From the NCBI RefSeq assembly GCF_018141005.1, contig NZ_CP046582.1, positions 1,860,001 through 1,924,000 on the forward strand: a stretch of 64,000 nt of DNA, read 5' to 3'. A model generated the notes under the pieces. It made no database searches and was not told where the DNA came from. It saw only the letters and a program-made list of their open reading frames with translations. Numbering within the stretch: the stretch's first letter is position 1; the number at the start of each line of letters is the position of its first letter. Shown in pieces: positions 55,224-64,000 of this stretch. The DNA is from Erwinia sp. E602. Lineage in GTDB: Bacteria > Pseudomonadota > Gammaproteobacteria > Enterobacterales > Enterobacteriaceae. The translations under genes were made by a program, and so were the position numbers.

Positions 55224-58200
55224 ATGGCATGGCAGAATTGGTTTAAAAACGTTAACAACGCACCGGCCGCCGGCCGGGGTAAACGTGGACAAAAAAGCAA
55301 TGCTGGCGCGCGAGCGGCTGCGCCTTCCGCCTGGCTTCTGGAGCCACGTATGCTGTTCGATGGTGCGGTCGCCGCCACGGTGACCACCACGCTGAGCAAC
55401 AGCGACAGCGCGGTAGCGAAAACGGCCGATGACCATGCCGACAGCGCAAAGACCAGCGCCAGCAGCGATACCCGCCAGAGCGACGCCACGCAGGATGCGG
55501 GCGCTGAACAGCAGAGCCACAACAGCGATGTCAGCCAGAACAGCGACCCGAACGCCAGCAGTGATGCGGTGGCGATTGCGGCCACCGCCACCGCCACGCC
55601 ACGCCTAGAAGTGGCCTTTGTCGATACCTCGGTGGATGGCTATCAGAGCCTGATTGAGGGCATTAAACCGGGTGTCGAGGTGGTGCTGATTGACGGCAGC
55701 AGCAACGGCCTGCAGCAGATCGCCGACTGGGCCTCAACCCACAGCGGCTACGACGCGGTGCATATCTTCTCCCACGGCGTTGATGGTCAGATTAACCTCG
55801 GCAGCTTCGTGCTGAACGACAGCGCGATCCACACCGCCGACGTACAGGCCGCGCTGACCACCCTCGGCCAGGCACTGACCGCCGACGGCGATCTGCTGCT
55901 CTACGGCTGCGATGTCGGTGCCGGCGCAACCGGCAGTGCCTTTATCAGCGATCTCGCTACCGCCACCGGCGCGGATGTGGCCGCCTCCAGCGATGCCACC
56001 GGCAGCAGCCTGCTGGGCGGTAACTGGCTGCTTGAGAAGCACAGCGGGGAGATTGAGACTACCGCGTTAGCGGTGGAGGGCTATCAGGGTCTGCTGACTC
56101 AGGTAACGCTGACCGGAAGCGACATCGCTCCGGGTACCGGAGGTGACCCCTGGTATGCCACCAAAAACATCGGTGGCTATACCTTTACCTTTGCAGCGCC
56201 ACAGACCGGGGGCTTCTTAAGCATTGACCAGGTAGGGGGGCTGCAGGGGCTTTATGCCTTTGATTATAATTCGGTCAGCGGCAACGGCACGGTGCTGACC
56301 ATCAGGGCACCGGACGGCTATACCTTCGACCTGTCCGCCTTCAGGCTGGCGTCTGAAACTAATCTGGTCGATGTTGAAGTCACTTATGCCAATGGCTCCA
56401 CCGGTGCCATGCGTCTTTCTGGCGCCGCCGGCACGCCGACCCTGTGGGATTATATGGAGGGGTCGTTCAACGATATCACTCAGGCGGTGTTCACTTCTTC
56501 AGAAATGACCGTCCTGCAGAATTTTGACATTATCGATATCAAACCGATCGGCGGCGTGGCGCAGAACACCGCGCCGGCGATCGGCAACCTCAACGGCGAC
56601 AGCCTCACCTATATCGAAGACAGCCCGGCCATCACCCTGGACGTCGGTGGTAATGCCACCGTTACCGACGGCGATTCCGCCAACTTTGACGGCGGCAAAC
56701 TCACCGTCTCGATTACCGCCAACGGCACCGCCAGCGAAGATGTGCTGAGCATCCGCAATGACGGAAACGGCAGCGGGCAGATTGGCTTTAACGGCGTTGG
56801 CGTTACATGGGGCGGCACGGTAATCGGTATGGTCACCGGCGGCACGGCGGGCAACGATCTGGTGGTGTCACTGAACAGCAGCGCCACCCCGGAAGCGGTA
56901 CAGGCGCTGACCCGCGCTTTAACCTACAGCAACAGCAACATGCGCGAACCGTCTACCGACACGCGCAGCATCAGCATCACGGTCAGCGATGGCGATGGCC
57001 ACACCAGCACCCCTGCCACCGTGGAGGTGGCGGTGATCGGCCACAATGATGCGCCGAAGAACCCGGGTGGCGGTAACTGGGAGACCATCACCGAACGCGG
57101 CAGTGAAGCGCTGCTGTTTCTCGGGGTGGACATTGATACGGTGGAAGCCGGGCAGCTAATCACGGAAATGGCGATCAGCAGTGTCAGCAACGTCTACGGC
57201 GACAGCGAAAGCGGCGTCAACACCGACACCGGCAACGATGGTATCTATGGTGCCGGAGATATTCTGCATATCGATGGCAGCGCTATCCCGCTGGTTGAAG
57301 CCAGTGGCACTACCCAGAACAATGGCTTCAGCTGGTCGGTCACGCAGAGTGCAGACGGGAGCTACACGCTGACGCTGAGCAAAGCGGAAGGGGTCAGCCC
57401 GGAACTGGCCAGCGCCATTCTTAATGAGGCCACCTACAGCTACATTGGTAGTGACAGTACCATCACCTACCGCGCCTTTAGCGCGTCGCTGCTGAAAGAC
57501 AACGGCGGCACGGCAAACGGCGGTAAGGACAGCGACAGTGCCTCTATGATCGGCCTGTTTGATATGGCGCTGGCCCCGCTGGCAGCGAACAGCGCCCCGG
57601 TGATCGCTAACCTGGATGGCGACAGCATCACCTATACCGAAGGGCAGGATGCGGTGGCCCTGGATGCCGGGGCGGATGCCACGATTACCGACGGCGATTC
57701 GGCGAACTTTGACGGTGGCGCACTCACCGTTTCCATCACCGCTAACGGCCACGGCAGCGAAGACGTTCTGACTATCCGCACGGGCGGTGAACCGGGTAAA
57801 CAGATCACCGCCTACGGCAGCATCGTCAACTACAGCGGCCTGGATATCGGCTTCTACACCGGCGGCAGCAACGGCAACGATCTGGTGGTGACGCTGAACA
57901 GCAACGCCACCCCGGAAGCGGTGCAGGCGCTGGTGCGGGCGATCGCCTACCAGAACAGCAACGACCTCAATCCATCCACCGATACCCGCACCGTTACCGT
58001 CAGCGTCAGCGATGGCGACGGTGGCACCAGCAACCTGGCCACGCTGCAGGTTAACGTCACCGACGTGAACGATGCGCCGCTGGTTTACGGCAGTGGTCAT
58101 TACCAGATCTACCAGCAACGCGGCAGCGAACTGACCCTGTTCGACTCGGTAACCATTGATCCGGTGGAAGCCGGGCAGACCATCACCGAACTGCAGCTGA

Positions 58201-61200
58201 CCATCTGGAACTACTGGAACGACGGCAACATGAATGATGCGCTGACCATTGACGGCAGCGTGATCCCGTTAACCGCTGGCAGCGGCACCACGGCAATCAG
58301 TGGTCTGAGCTGGACGATATCGGGCGGTAGCAGCATCTCAATCCTGACGCTGTCGAAAGCGCAGGGGCTCAGCGGCGCGGCAGCCAGCGCGCTGGTGTCT
58401 GCTATCACCTACAGCAACACCGGCAGCGACGCGCAGTACGGTTTCCGTCAGTTCGAGCTGAGCAGCGTGAAGGACAGCGGCGGCACGGCAAACGGCGGCA
58501 GCGACACCATGAACTGGACGGGGGTATCCACCTGGTTTGATATCATGCTCGACGCGACAGTCAACAGCGCCCCGGCCATCGGCGGGCTGGATGGCGACAG
58601 CGTGACTTACGCCGAAGGCGCGGCCCCGGTAGTGCTGGATGCCAATGGCGATGCCACGGTAACGGACGGTGATTCCGCCGACTTCGACGGCGGCAGCCTG
58701 ACCGCTGCCGTCACCGCTAACGGTCACAGCAGTGAAGATGTGCTGAGCATCCTTACCGGCGGCGACGCGGGTAACATCATCGGCGTGAGCGGGAACAGCG
58801 TGACGTTTAACGGCGTGGCGTTCGGCACCGTCAGCGGCGGCAGCGATGGCAGCGATCTGGTGGTGGCGTTTAACGCAAATGCGACGCCGGAAGCGGTACA
58901 GGCACTGACCCGTGCGCTGACTTATCAGAACAGCAACGACAGCGATCCGTCGACTGACACCCGCAGCATCAGCATCACCGTCAGCGACGGCGACGGCGGC
59001 ACCAGCAATACGGCCACCCTGCAGGTGAGTGTGACTGGCGTCAATGATGCGCCTGTCGTTGCGGGCAGCGGCGGCAGCTACGGCTACAGCGAGCGCGACA
59101 GCGCCTTAACCCTGTTCAACGGCATCAACATCGATCCGGTTGAAGCGGGCCAGGCCATCACTGATTTTGTGATCCGCATTTGGTCCTACAACAGCTCCGC
59201 CAACAGCAGTGAAGTGTTGCATATCGACGGCAGCGATCTGCCGCTGACCAATGGCAGCGGCGTCACGGCGGATCATGGCTTCAGATGGAGCGTCTCGCAG
59301 ACGGGCGGCCAGAGCTACCTGAGCCTGACTAAGGCAGAGGGCATCAGCGCGGAAGCCGCAACGGCGCTGGTGGCGGGTATCACCTACCGCAATAACAATA
59401 CCGAAAGCACCGGCATGCGTGAAATTCTGTTCGCTGCCGTCTGGGATAATGGCGGGACGGATAACGGCGGCGTTGATTATTCTTCTGCCAATATCACGAC
59501 CTGGGTAAACCTGGCGATCCAGCCAGAGCAGAACAGCGCGCCGACGATCGGCGGGCTGGACGGCGACAGCGTCACTTACACCGAAGGCGCTGCCCCGGTA
59601 CTGCTGGATGCCGGTAACGATGCCACCGTCACCGACGGCGACTCGGCCAACCTTGACGGCGGCAGCCTGACCGTGTCGATCACCGCTAACGGCCACGGCA
59701 GCGAAGATGTGCTGAGCATCCGTACCGGCGGCGAAGCGGGTAATGTGATTGGCGTTGACGGTAACAGCGTCACTTACAACGGCGTGGCGATCGGCACCGT
59801 CAGCGGCGGCAGCGAAGGGCAGGATCTGGTGGTGGCGTTTAACGCCAGCGCCACGCCGGACGCGGTGCAGGCGCTGACGCGCGCGCTGGCTTATCAGAAT
59901 GCCAACAATACCGATCCGTCCACGGCTACCCGCAGCATCAGCATTACCGTCAGCGACGGGGACGGCGGCACCAGCAATACCGCCACCTTGCAGGTTGAGG
60001 TGAACGGCGTCAACGACGCGCCGCTGGTTAGCGGCAACGGCAACAGCATCCTCTATACGCAGCCCGGCGCCGAGGTCAATCTGTTCGGCCCGGTCACCAT
60101 CGATCCGGTGGAAGCCGGGCAGACCATCACTGAGCTGACGCTCACTTCATGGAACTTCGTGTTTAATAACACCAACCATGATGTGCTGAGCATCGACGGC
60201 AGCGTGATCCCGTTAGTCGCGGGCAGCGGCACCACGGCGATCAACGGCCTGAGCTGGACGATCGCCACCGACCTTGGCCTGAATATCCTGACGCTGTCGA
60301 AGGCGGAGGGGATCGGTGCCGCCGCGGCCAGCGCGGTGATATCGGGGATCACCTACAGCAACAGTGGCGGGGCGGATCAGTTCCCGATTCGCCAGTTTGT
60401 ACTGAACACCGTGAAGGACAGCGGCGGCACGGAAAATGGCGGCAGTGACAGCAGCTGGAGCGGCATCACCGCGACGGTCAATTTAAGTATCGCCCCGGCG
60501 GCCAACAGCGCGCCGACGATCGGCGGGCTGGACGGCGACAGCGTCACTTACACTGAAGGCGCTGCGCCGGTGCTGCTGGATGCCGGCAGCGATGCCACCG
60601 TCACCGACGGCGACTCGGCCAACTTTGACGGCGGCAGCCTGACCGTGTCGATCACCGCTAACGGCCACGGCAGCGAAGATGTGCTGAGCATCCGTACCGG
60701 CGGCGAAGCGGGTAGCGTCATCGGCGTGAACGGCAGCAGCGTCAGCTATAACGGCGTGGAGATCGGTACCGTCAGCGGCGGCAGCGAGGGGCACGACCTG
60801 GTGGTGGCGTTTAACGCGAACGCCACGCCGGAGGCGGTGCAGGCGCTGACCCGTGCGCTGACTTACCAGAACAGTAACAACAGCGATCCGTCCACCGACA
60901 CCCGCAGTATCAGCATCACGATCGGCGACGGTGACGATGGCACCAGCAGTACCGCCACCCTGCAGGTTGAGGTGAACGGCGTTAACGACGCGCCGCTAAT
61001 CAGCCTGAATAACAGCCTCACCTGGCTCAACGCAGGCACGCCACAGGCCCAGTTGTTCAGCCAGGTCACCATCGATCCGGTGGAAGCCGGACAGACCATA
61101 ACGCAACTGACCCTGACGGCCGATTTGCTGATTGATGGCAACCATGAGGTGTTGAGTGTTGACGGCACCACCATCACCCTTGGACAGTCGGCCTCTGGCA

Positions 61201-64000
61201 CCACCGCGTTGAATGGCCTCAGCTGGAGTCTGATTGTGTCGGGATCTTCGGCCAGCCTGGTCCTCTCTTCTGCCGGGGGCATCAGCGGTGCAGCCGCCAG
61301 TACTCTGGTGGAAGGGATCCGCTACAGCAACACCAGCAACACCACCAGCGGGGATGTTAATTCCGGGACACTTCGTCAGTTCACCCTGATCGGAGTGAAA
61401 GACAGCGGCGGCACGGCGAATGGCGGTATCGATACCCAGAACGTGTGGATGAACTCGCTGGTCATTGTCGAGCAGGGCACGCCAGTAGAAGCCCCGCAGG
61501 TCACCAGCGTGACGGCCTCCAGCCCGGATGGTTACTACAAAAGTGGCCAGACGGTGGTGATTACCGTTAATTACAGCGCCGATATGGTGGTCGACACCAC
61601 CGATGGTCGCCCGACACTGCAGCTTGAAGTCGGCGGTGCGACCCGTTATGCCACCTATAGCGGGCAGAACGCTGCGAACCAGCTGCAGTTCGAATATCTG
61701 GTTCAGCCGGGTGACAACAGCGCCGATCTTGAGGTCAGCGGCAACGCCGCGCTGCAACTGAACGGTGCGACGCTGCAAAGTGCAGCGGGAACGGCGGCCG
61801 ATCTGACGCTGCCGGAAGCGGGTACGCAGAACTCGCTGAGCGGGCAGAGCGCGATCGTGGTGGATACGGTACTGCCGGGTGCCACGATCAGCATTAATAA
61901 CCCGCTGCTGGGGATGGGGCAGTACGCCACCGTCACCATCACCTTTACCGAAGCGGTGACCGGCCTGACCCGTGACGATATCACCGTGGAAAACGGCACG
62001 CTTGGTACACTGTTCACCAGCGACGGTGGCGTGACCTGGCAGGCCAGCCTGGAGCCGACGACGGGCATTACTGCCGCAGGCAATCAGATCACCCTGAATA
62101 ATGCCGGCGTCAGCGATCGGGCGGGCAACGCGGGCGAGGGCAGCACCAGCATCAGCTATGACATCGACGGCGTGCGGCCGACGGTCAGCATTGCGCTGGA
62201 TAACAGCACGCTGAAGGCCGGTGCCAGCACCGCCGTAACGGTCACCTTCTCCGAGGCGGTCAGCGGCTTCAGCGGCGATAACCTCAACCCGACCAGCGGC
62301 ACGCTGGGTGAGTTCACGTCTGTTGACGGCGGTATCACCTGGACCGGTATCCTGACGGCGGAAAGTGATAATGACGGGGCTGATAATAAGATCTTCTTTG
62401 ATAACAGCGGCATCAGAGACCGTGCCGGGAATACCCTGCAGGGGCTAACCGTTTCCGATCCATATACGGTTGATACCCAGCTGCCAACCGCCACCATCCA
62501 GCTGAGCGATACCGCGCTGCGTGCGGGTGAGACGTCCGTTGTGACCATCACCTTCTCTGAGGCGGTCTCCGGCCTGACCCGCGAGGCGCTGACCGCGCCA
62601 AACGGCACGCTGTCCGAGCTGATCAGCACCGACGGCGGTATAACCTGGACCGGCACCTATACGCCGAACGCTGACGTGACCGATGCTACCAATCAGATCG
62701 TGCTCAATCAGACCTGGGTGCGTGACGCGGCAGGCAATACCGGCCAGGGCCTGGTGGAGTCGGACAACTTCGCCATCGACACCCAGCTGCCAACCGCCAC
62801 CATCCAGCTGAGCGATACCGCGCTGAAAGCGGGTGAAGCGTCCACCGTGACCATCACCTTCTCTGAGGCTGTGAGCGGCCTGACCCGCGAAGCGCTGACC
62901 GCGCCGAACGGCACCCTGTCCGAGCTGATCAGCACCGACGGCGGCGTGACCTGGACCGGCACCTACACGCCGAACGCCGACGTGACCGACGCGACTAACC
63001 AGCTGGTGCTGAATCAAACCTGGGTTCGTGACGCGGCAGGCAATATCGGCCAGGGCCTGGTGGAGTCGGACAACTTCGCCATCGACACGCAGCTGCCAAC
63101 CGCCACCATCCAGCTGAGCGACACCGCGCTGCGTGCGGGTGAGACGTCCGTTGTAACCATCACCTTCAGCGAAGCCGTCTCCGGCCTGACCCGCGACGCG
63201 CTGGCCGCGCCGAACGGCACCCTGTCCGAGCTGATCACCACCGACGGCGGGATCACCTGGACCGGCACCTACACGCCGAACGCCGACGTGACCGACGCGA
63301 CTAACCAGCTGATGCTGAACCAGACCTGGGTTCGTGATGCCGCAGGCAACACCGGACAGGGGCTGGTGGAGTCTGACAACTTCGCCATCGACACGCAGCT
63401 GCCAACCGCCACCATCCAGCTGAGCGACACCGCGCTGCGTGCGGGTGAGGCGTCCACCGTGACCATCACCTTCTCTGAGGCGGTCTCCGGCCTGACCCGC
63501 GAGGCGCTGACCGCGCCTAACGGCACGCTGTCCGAGCTGATCTCCACCGACGGCGGGATCACCTGGAAAGGGACCTACACGCCGAACGCTGACGTGACCG
63601 ACGCGACTAACCAGCTGGTGCTGAACCAGACCTGGGTGCGTGACGCCGCAGGCAATACCGGACAGGGCCTGGTGTCGTCTGATAACTTCGCCATCGACAC
63701 GCAACTGCCAACCGCCACGATCGAGCTTAGCGACACCGCGCTGAAAGCGGGTGAGGCGTCCACCGTGACTATCACCTTCTCTGAGGCGGTCTCCGGTCTG
63801 ACCCGCGAGGCGCTGACCGCGCCGAACGGCACGCTGTCCGAGCTGATCAGCACCGACGGCGGTATCACCTGGACCGGCACCTATACGCCGAACGCCGACG
63901 TGACCGACGCGACTAACCAGCTGGTGCTCAATCAGACCTGGGTACGCGATGCGGCAGGCAATATCGGTCAGGGCCTGGTGGAGTCGGACAACTTCGCCAT
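55224..64000 (+). CDS. Giant repetitive surface/secreted protein (N-terminal 2,925 or so residues)
   Basis: One frame stays open from ATG 55224 (AGGAG 8 bp upstream) to the window end; checks at several points kept it in phase. N-terminus: basic leader MAWQNWFKNV with the LEPRMLFDGA motif (a LEPR-type signal) near 39-48, a Ser/Asp/Ala-rich linker to about residue 126, then a DUF4347 domain (about 128-290: VAFVDTSVDGYQ, HIFSHGVDGQINLG, LLLYGCDVGAG). An unassigned region (290-447) leads into five cadherin-like units, then Ig-like repeats. This architecture is that of giant type-I-secreted adhesins. No secretion genes are in view and the C-terminal signal is beyond the window. Confidence 0.88.
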   Translation, partial: MAWQNWFKNVNNAPAAGRGKRGQKSNAGARAAAPSAWLLEPRMLFDGAVAATVTTTLSNSDSAVAKTADDHADSAKTSASSDTRQSDATQDAGAEQQSHNSDVSQNSDPNASSDAVAIAATATATPRLEVAFVDTSVDGYQSLIEGIKPGVEVVLIDGSSNGLQQIADWASTHSGYDAVHIFSHGVDGQINLGSFVLNDSAIHTADVQAALTTLGQALTADGDLLLYGCDVGAGATGSAFISDLATATGADVAASSDATGSSLLGGNWLLEKHSGEIETTALAVEGYQGLLTQVTLTGSDIAPGTGGDPWYATKNIGGYTFTFAAPQTGGFLSIDQVGGLQGLYAFDYNSVSGNGTVLTIRAPDGYTFDLSAFRLASETNLVDVEVTYANGSTGAMRLSGAAGTPTLWDYMEGSFNDITQAVFTSSEMTVLQNFDIIDIKPIGGVAQNTAPAIGNLNGDSLTYIEDSPAITLDVGGNATVTDGDSANFDGGKLTVSITANGTASEDVLSIRNDGNGSGQIGFNGVGVTWGGTVIGMVTGGTAGNDLVVSLNSSATPEAVQALTRALTYSNSNMREPSTDTRSISITVSDGDGHTSTPATVEVAVIGHNDAPKNPGGGNWETITERGSEALLFLGVDIDTVEAGQLITEMAISSVSNVYGDSESGVNTDTGNDGIYGAGDILHIDGSAIPLVEASGTTQNNGFSWSVTQSADGSYTLTLSKAEGVSPELASAILNEATYSYIGSDSTITYRAFSASLLKDNGGTANGGKDSDSASMIGLFDMALAPLAANSAPVIANLDGDSITYTEGQDAVALDAGADATITDGDSANFDGGALTVSITANGHGSEDVLTIRTGGEPGKQITAYGSIVNYSGLDIGFYTGGSNGNDLVVTLNSNATPEAVQALVRAIAYQNSNDLNPSTDTRTVTVSVSDGDGGTSNLATLQVNVTDVNDAPLVYGSGHYQIYQQRGSELTLFDSVTIDPVEAGQTITELQLTIWNYWNDGNMNDALTIDGSVIPLTAGSGTTAISGLSWTISGGSSISILTLSKAQGLSGAAASALVSAITYSNTGSDAQYGFRQFELSSVKDSGGTANGGSDTMNWTGVSTWFDIMLDATVNSAPAIGGLDGDSVTYAEGAAPVVLDANGDATVTDGDSADFDGGSLTAAVTANGHSSEDVLSILTGGDAGNIIGVSGNSVTFNGVAFGTVSGGSDGSDLVVAFNANATPEAVQALTRALTYQNSNDSDPSTDTRSISITVSDGDGGTSNTATLQVSVTGVNDAPVVAGSGGSYGYSERDSALTLFNGINIDPVEAGQAITDFVIRIWSYNSSANSSEVLHIDGSDLPLTNGSGVTADHGFRWSVSQTGGQSYLSLTKAEGISAEAATALVAGITYRNNNTESTGMREILFAAVWDNGGTDNGGVDYSSANITTWVNLAIQPEQNSAPTIGGLDGDSVTYTEGAAPVLLDAGNDATVTDGDSANLDGGSLTVSITANGHGSEDVLSIRTGGEAGNVIGVDGNSVTYNGVAIGTVSGGSEGQDLVVAFNASATPDAVQALTRALAYQNANNTDPSTATRSISITVSDGDGGTSNTATLQVEVNGVNDAPLVSGNGNSILYTQPGAEVNLFGPVTIDPVEAGQTITELTLTSWNFVFNNTNHDVLSIDGSVIPLVAGSGTTAINGLSWTIATDLGLNILTLSKAEGIGAAAASAVISGITYSNSGGADQFPIRQFVLNTVKDSGGTENGGSDSSWSGITATVNLSIAPAANSAPTIGGLDGDSVTYTEGAAPVLLDAGSDATVTDGDSANFDGGSLTVSITANGHGSEDVLSIRTGGEAGSVIGVNGSSVSYNGVEIGTVSGGSEGHDLVVAFNANATPEAVQALTRALTYQNSNNSDPSTDTRSISITIGDGDDGTSSTATLQVEVNGVNDAPLISLNNSLTWLNAGTPQAQLFSQVTIDPVEAGQTITQLTLTADLLIDGNHEVLSVDGTTITLGQSASGTTALNGLSWSLIVSGSSASLVLSSAGGISGAAASTLVEGIRYSNTSNTTSGDVNSGTLRQFTLIGVKDSGGTANGGIDTQNVWMNSLVIVEQGTPVEAPQVTSVTASSPDGYYKSGQTVVITVNYSADMVVDTTDGRPTLQLEVGGATRYATYSGQNAANQLQFEYLVQPGDNSADLEVSGNAALQLNGATLQSAAGTAADLTLPEAGTQNSLSGQSAIVVDTVLPGATISINNPLLGMGQYATVTITFTEAVTGLTRDDITVENGTLGTLFTSDGGVTWQASLEPTTGITAAGNQITLNNAGVSDRAGNAGEGSTSISYDIDGVRPTVSIALDNSTLKAGASTAVTVTFSEAVSGFSGDNLNPTSGTLGEFTSVDGGITWTGILTAESDNDGADNKIFFDNSGIRDRAGNTLQGLTVSDPYTVDTQLPTATIQLSDTALRAGETSVVTITFSEAVSGLTREALTAPNGTLSELISTDGGITWTGTYTPNADVTDATNQIVLNQTWVRDAAGNTGQGLVESDNFAIDTQLPTATIQLSDTALKAGEASTVTITFSEAVSGLTREALTAPNGTLSELISTDGGVTWTGTYTPNADVTDATNQLVLNQTWVRDAAGNIGQGLVESDNFAIDTQLPTATIQLSDTALRAGETSVVTITFSEAVSGLTRDALAAPNGTLSELITTDGGITWTGTYTPNADVTDATNQLMLNQTWVRDAAGNTGQGLVESDNFAIDTQLPTATIQLSDTALRAGEASTVTITFSEAVSGLTREALTAPNGTLSELISTDGGITWKGTYTPNADVTDATNQLVLNQTWVRDAAGNTGQGLVSSDNFAIDTQLPTATIELSDTALKAGEASTVTITFSEAVSGLTREALTAPNGTLSELISTDGGITWTGTYTPNADVTDATNQLVLNQTWVRDAAGNIGQGLVESDNFA
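55602..56093 (+). other. DUF4347 domain of the giant protein
   Basis: Codons about 127-290 of the giant protein encode the DUF4347 domain recognised by RLEVAFVDTSVDGYQ, VVLIDGSSNGL, IFSHGVDGQINLG and LLLYGCDVGAGATG. In known proteins it often precedes cadherin- or VCBS-like repeats near the N-terminus. Confidence 0.8.
56565..61490 (+). repeat. Five tandem cadherin-like units of about 970-1,020 bp
   Basis: Each unit opens with N-(T/S)-A-P-x-I-x-x-L-x-GDS, then a TDGDSA-F/L-DGG block, a TRALTY-like segment and STDTRSISITVSDGD, and in the second half (I/V)DPVEAGQ. Unit starts are 56565, 57588, 58563, 59532 and 60504, and the last ends near 61490. Units 4 and 5 are nearly identical in their first 210 bp, whereas unit 1 is the most divergent. 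Confidence 0.88.
61491..62471 (+). other. Transition domains between cadherin-like and Ig-like arrays
   Basis: About 327 codons, beginning VEAPQVTSVTAS. They include a Big-like domain with SGQTVVITVNYS and two degenerate Ig-like units (ATISINNPLLGMGQ, TVSIALDNSTLKAG) that resemble the following repeat but differ substantially. They look like older members of the same repeat family. Confidence 0.7.
62472..64000 (+). repeat. 306-bp (102-codon) near-identical tandem Ig-like repeats
   Basis: Starts of DTQLPTATIQLSDTAL are at 62472, 62778, 63084, 63390 and 63696, exactly 306 bp apart; the next copy would begin at 64002. Each unit encodes a bacterial Ig-like domain containing TITFSEAVSGLTR, a TDGGITW or TDGGVTW strand and NQTWVRDAAGN. 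Copies differ by only a handful of bases, indicating recent expansion or gene conversion. Copy number beyond the window is unknown. Confidence 0.95.

Noticed and set aside
62445..63704. Minus-strand open frame of about 420 codons across the Ig-like repeats
   Set aside because: It lies antisense to an in-phase repeat array, is itself a 102-residue repeat caused by the GC-rich codon pattern, and has no ribosome-binding site or family features.
62472..64000. CRISPR-like array
   Set aside because: Period is 306 bp with no short repeat/unique spacer alternation; it encodes protein repeats.

Overview
The window is chromosomal DNA from a GC-rich member of the Enterobacterales, most likely Erwiniaceae (Erwinia/Pantoea-like). 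The evidence is two blocks of E. coli-type core synteny: roxA, phoQ-phoP, purB, hflD, mnmA, nudJ, rluE | icd (about 17-26 kb), and ldcA | emtA, ycgR | ymgE-like, treA (about 41-46 kb). Accessory and catabolic modules lie between and around these blocks. No rRNA, tRNA, CRISPR array or intact mobile element was seen.

Layout. 0-8.3 kb: one tight operon for import and breakdown of an unknown small nitrogenous compound (peptide/opine-type ABC transporter, FAD amine oxidoreductase, GNAT, GhrA-like dehydrogenase, M20 amidohydrolase), followed by a class-III aminotransferase and an Lrp/AsnC regulator. 10.5-11.1 kb: gene-free, repeat-rich spacer. 11.1-15.6 kb: GNAT plus HyuA/HyuB-type hydantoinase/oxoprolinase subunits. 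15.7-16.3 kb: two overlapping small membrane-protein genes of unknown role. 16.4-26.4 kb: core block, with a well-spaced PhoP box before phoP. 26.5-30.5 kb: degraded or foreign DNA (frameshifted LysE-type exporter, AT-rich ankyrin-like membrane protein, fragment of a peptidase S66 gene). 31-39.7 kb: PTS EIIA/B/C, MngB-like alpha-mannosidase, PRD regulator, sugar porin and Mak-like kinase. 40-46.4 kb: MltR-like protein, a probable ArcZ-like small RNA, a DinI-family gene with a LexA box, ldcA, emtA, ycgR with a sigma-28 promoter, ymgE-like gene and treA. 46.6-47.5 kb: type-2 argC. 47.7-54.9 kb: divergent GntR regulator and a complete non-phosphorylating (oxidative) L-fucose pathway with a FucP transporter. 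55.2 kb to the end: the first 2,925 or so codons of a giant repetitive surface protein with a LEPR-type N-terminus, a DUF4347 domain, five cadherin-like units of about 325 residues, and exact 306-bp Ig-like tandem repeats that run off the window.

The most notable non-coding finding is on the minus strand near 40.91-41.04 kb. An 18-nt sequence that matches, from memory, the target-pairing region of the Hfq-dependent sRNA ArcZ is followed at once by a strong Rho-independent terminator, but the locus is next to a DinI-family gene and not arcB. All functional assignments come from reading motifs and recalled homologues; no database search was run.
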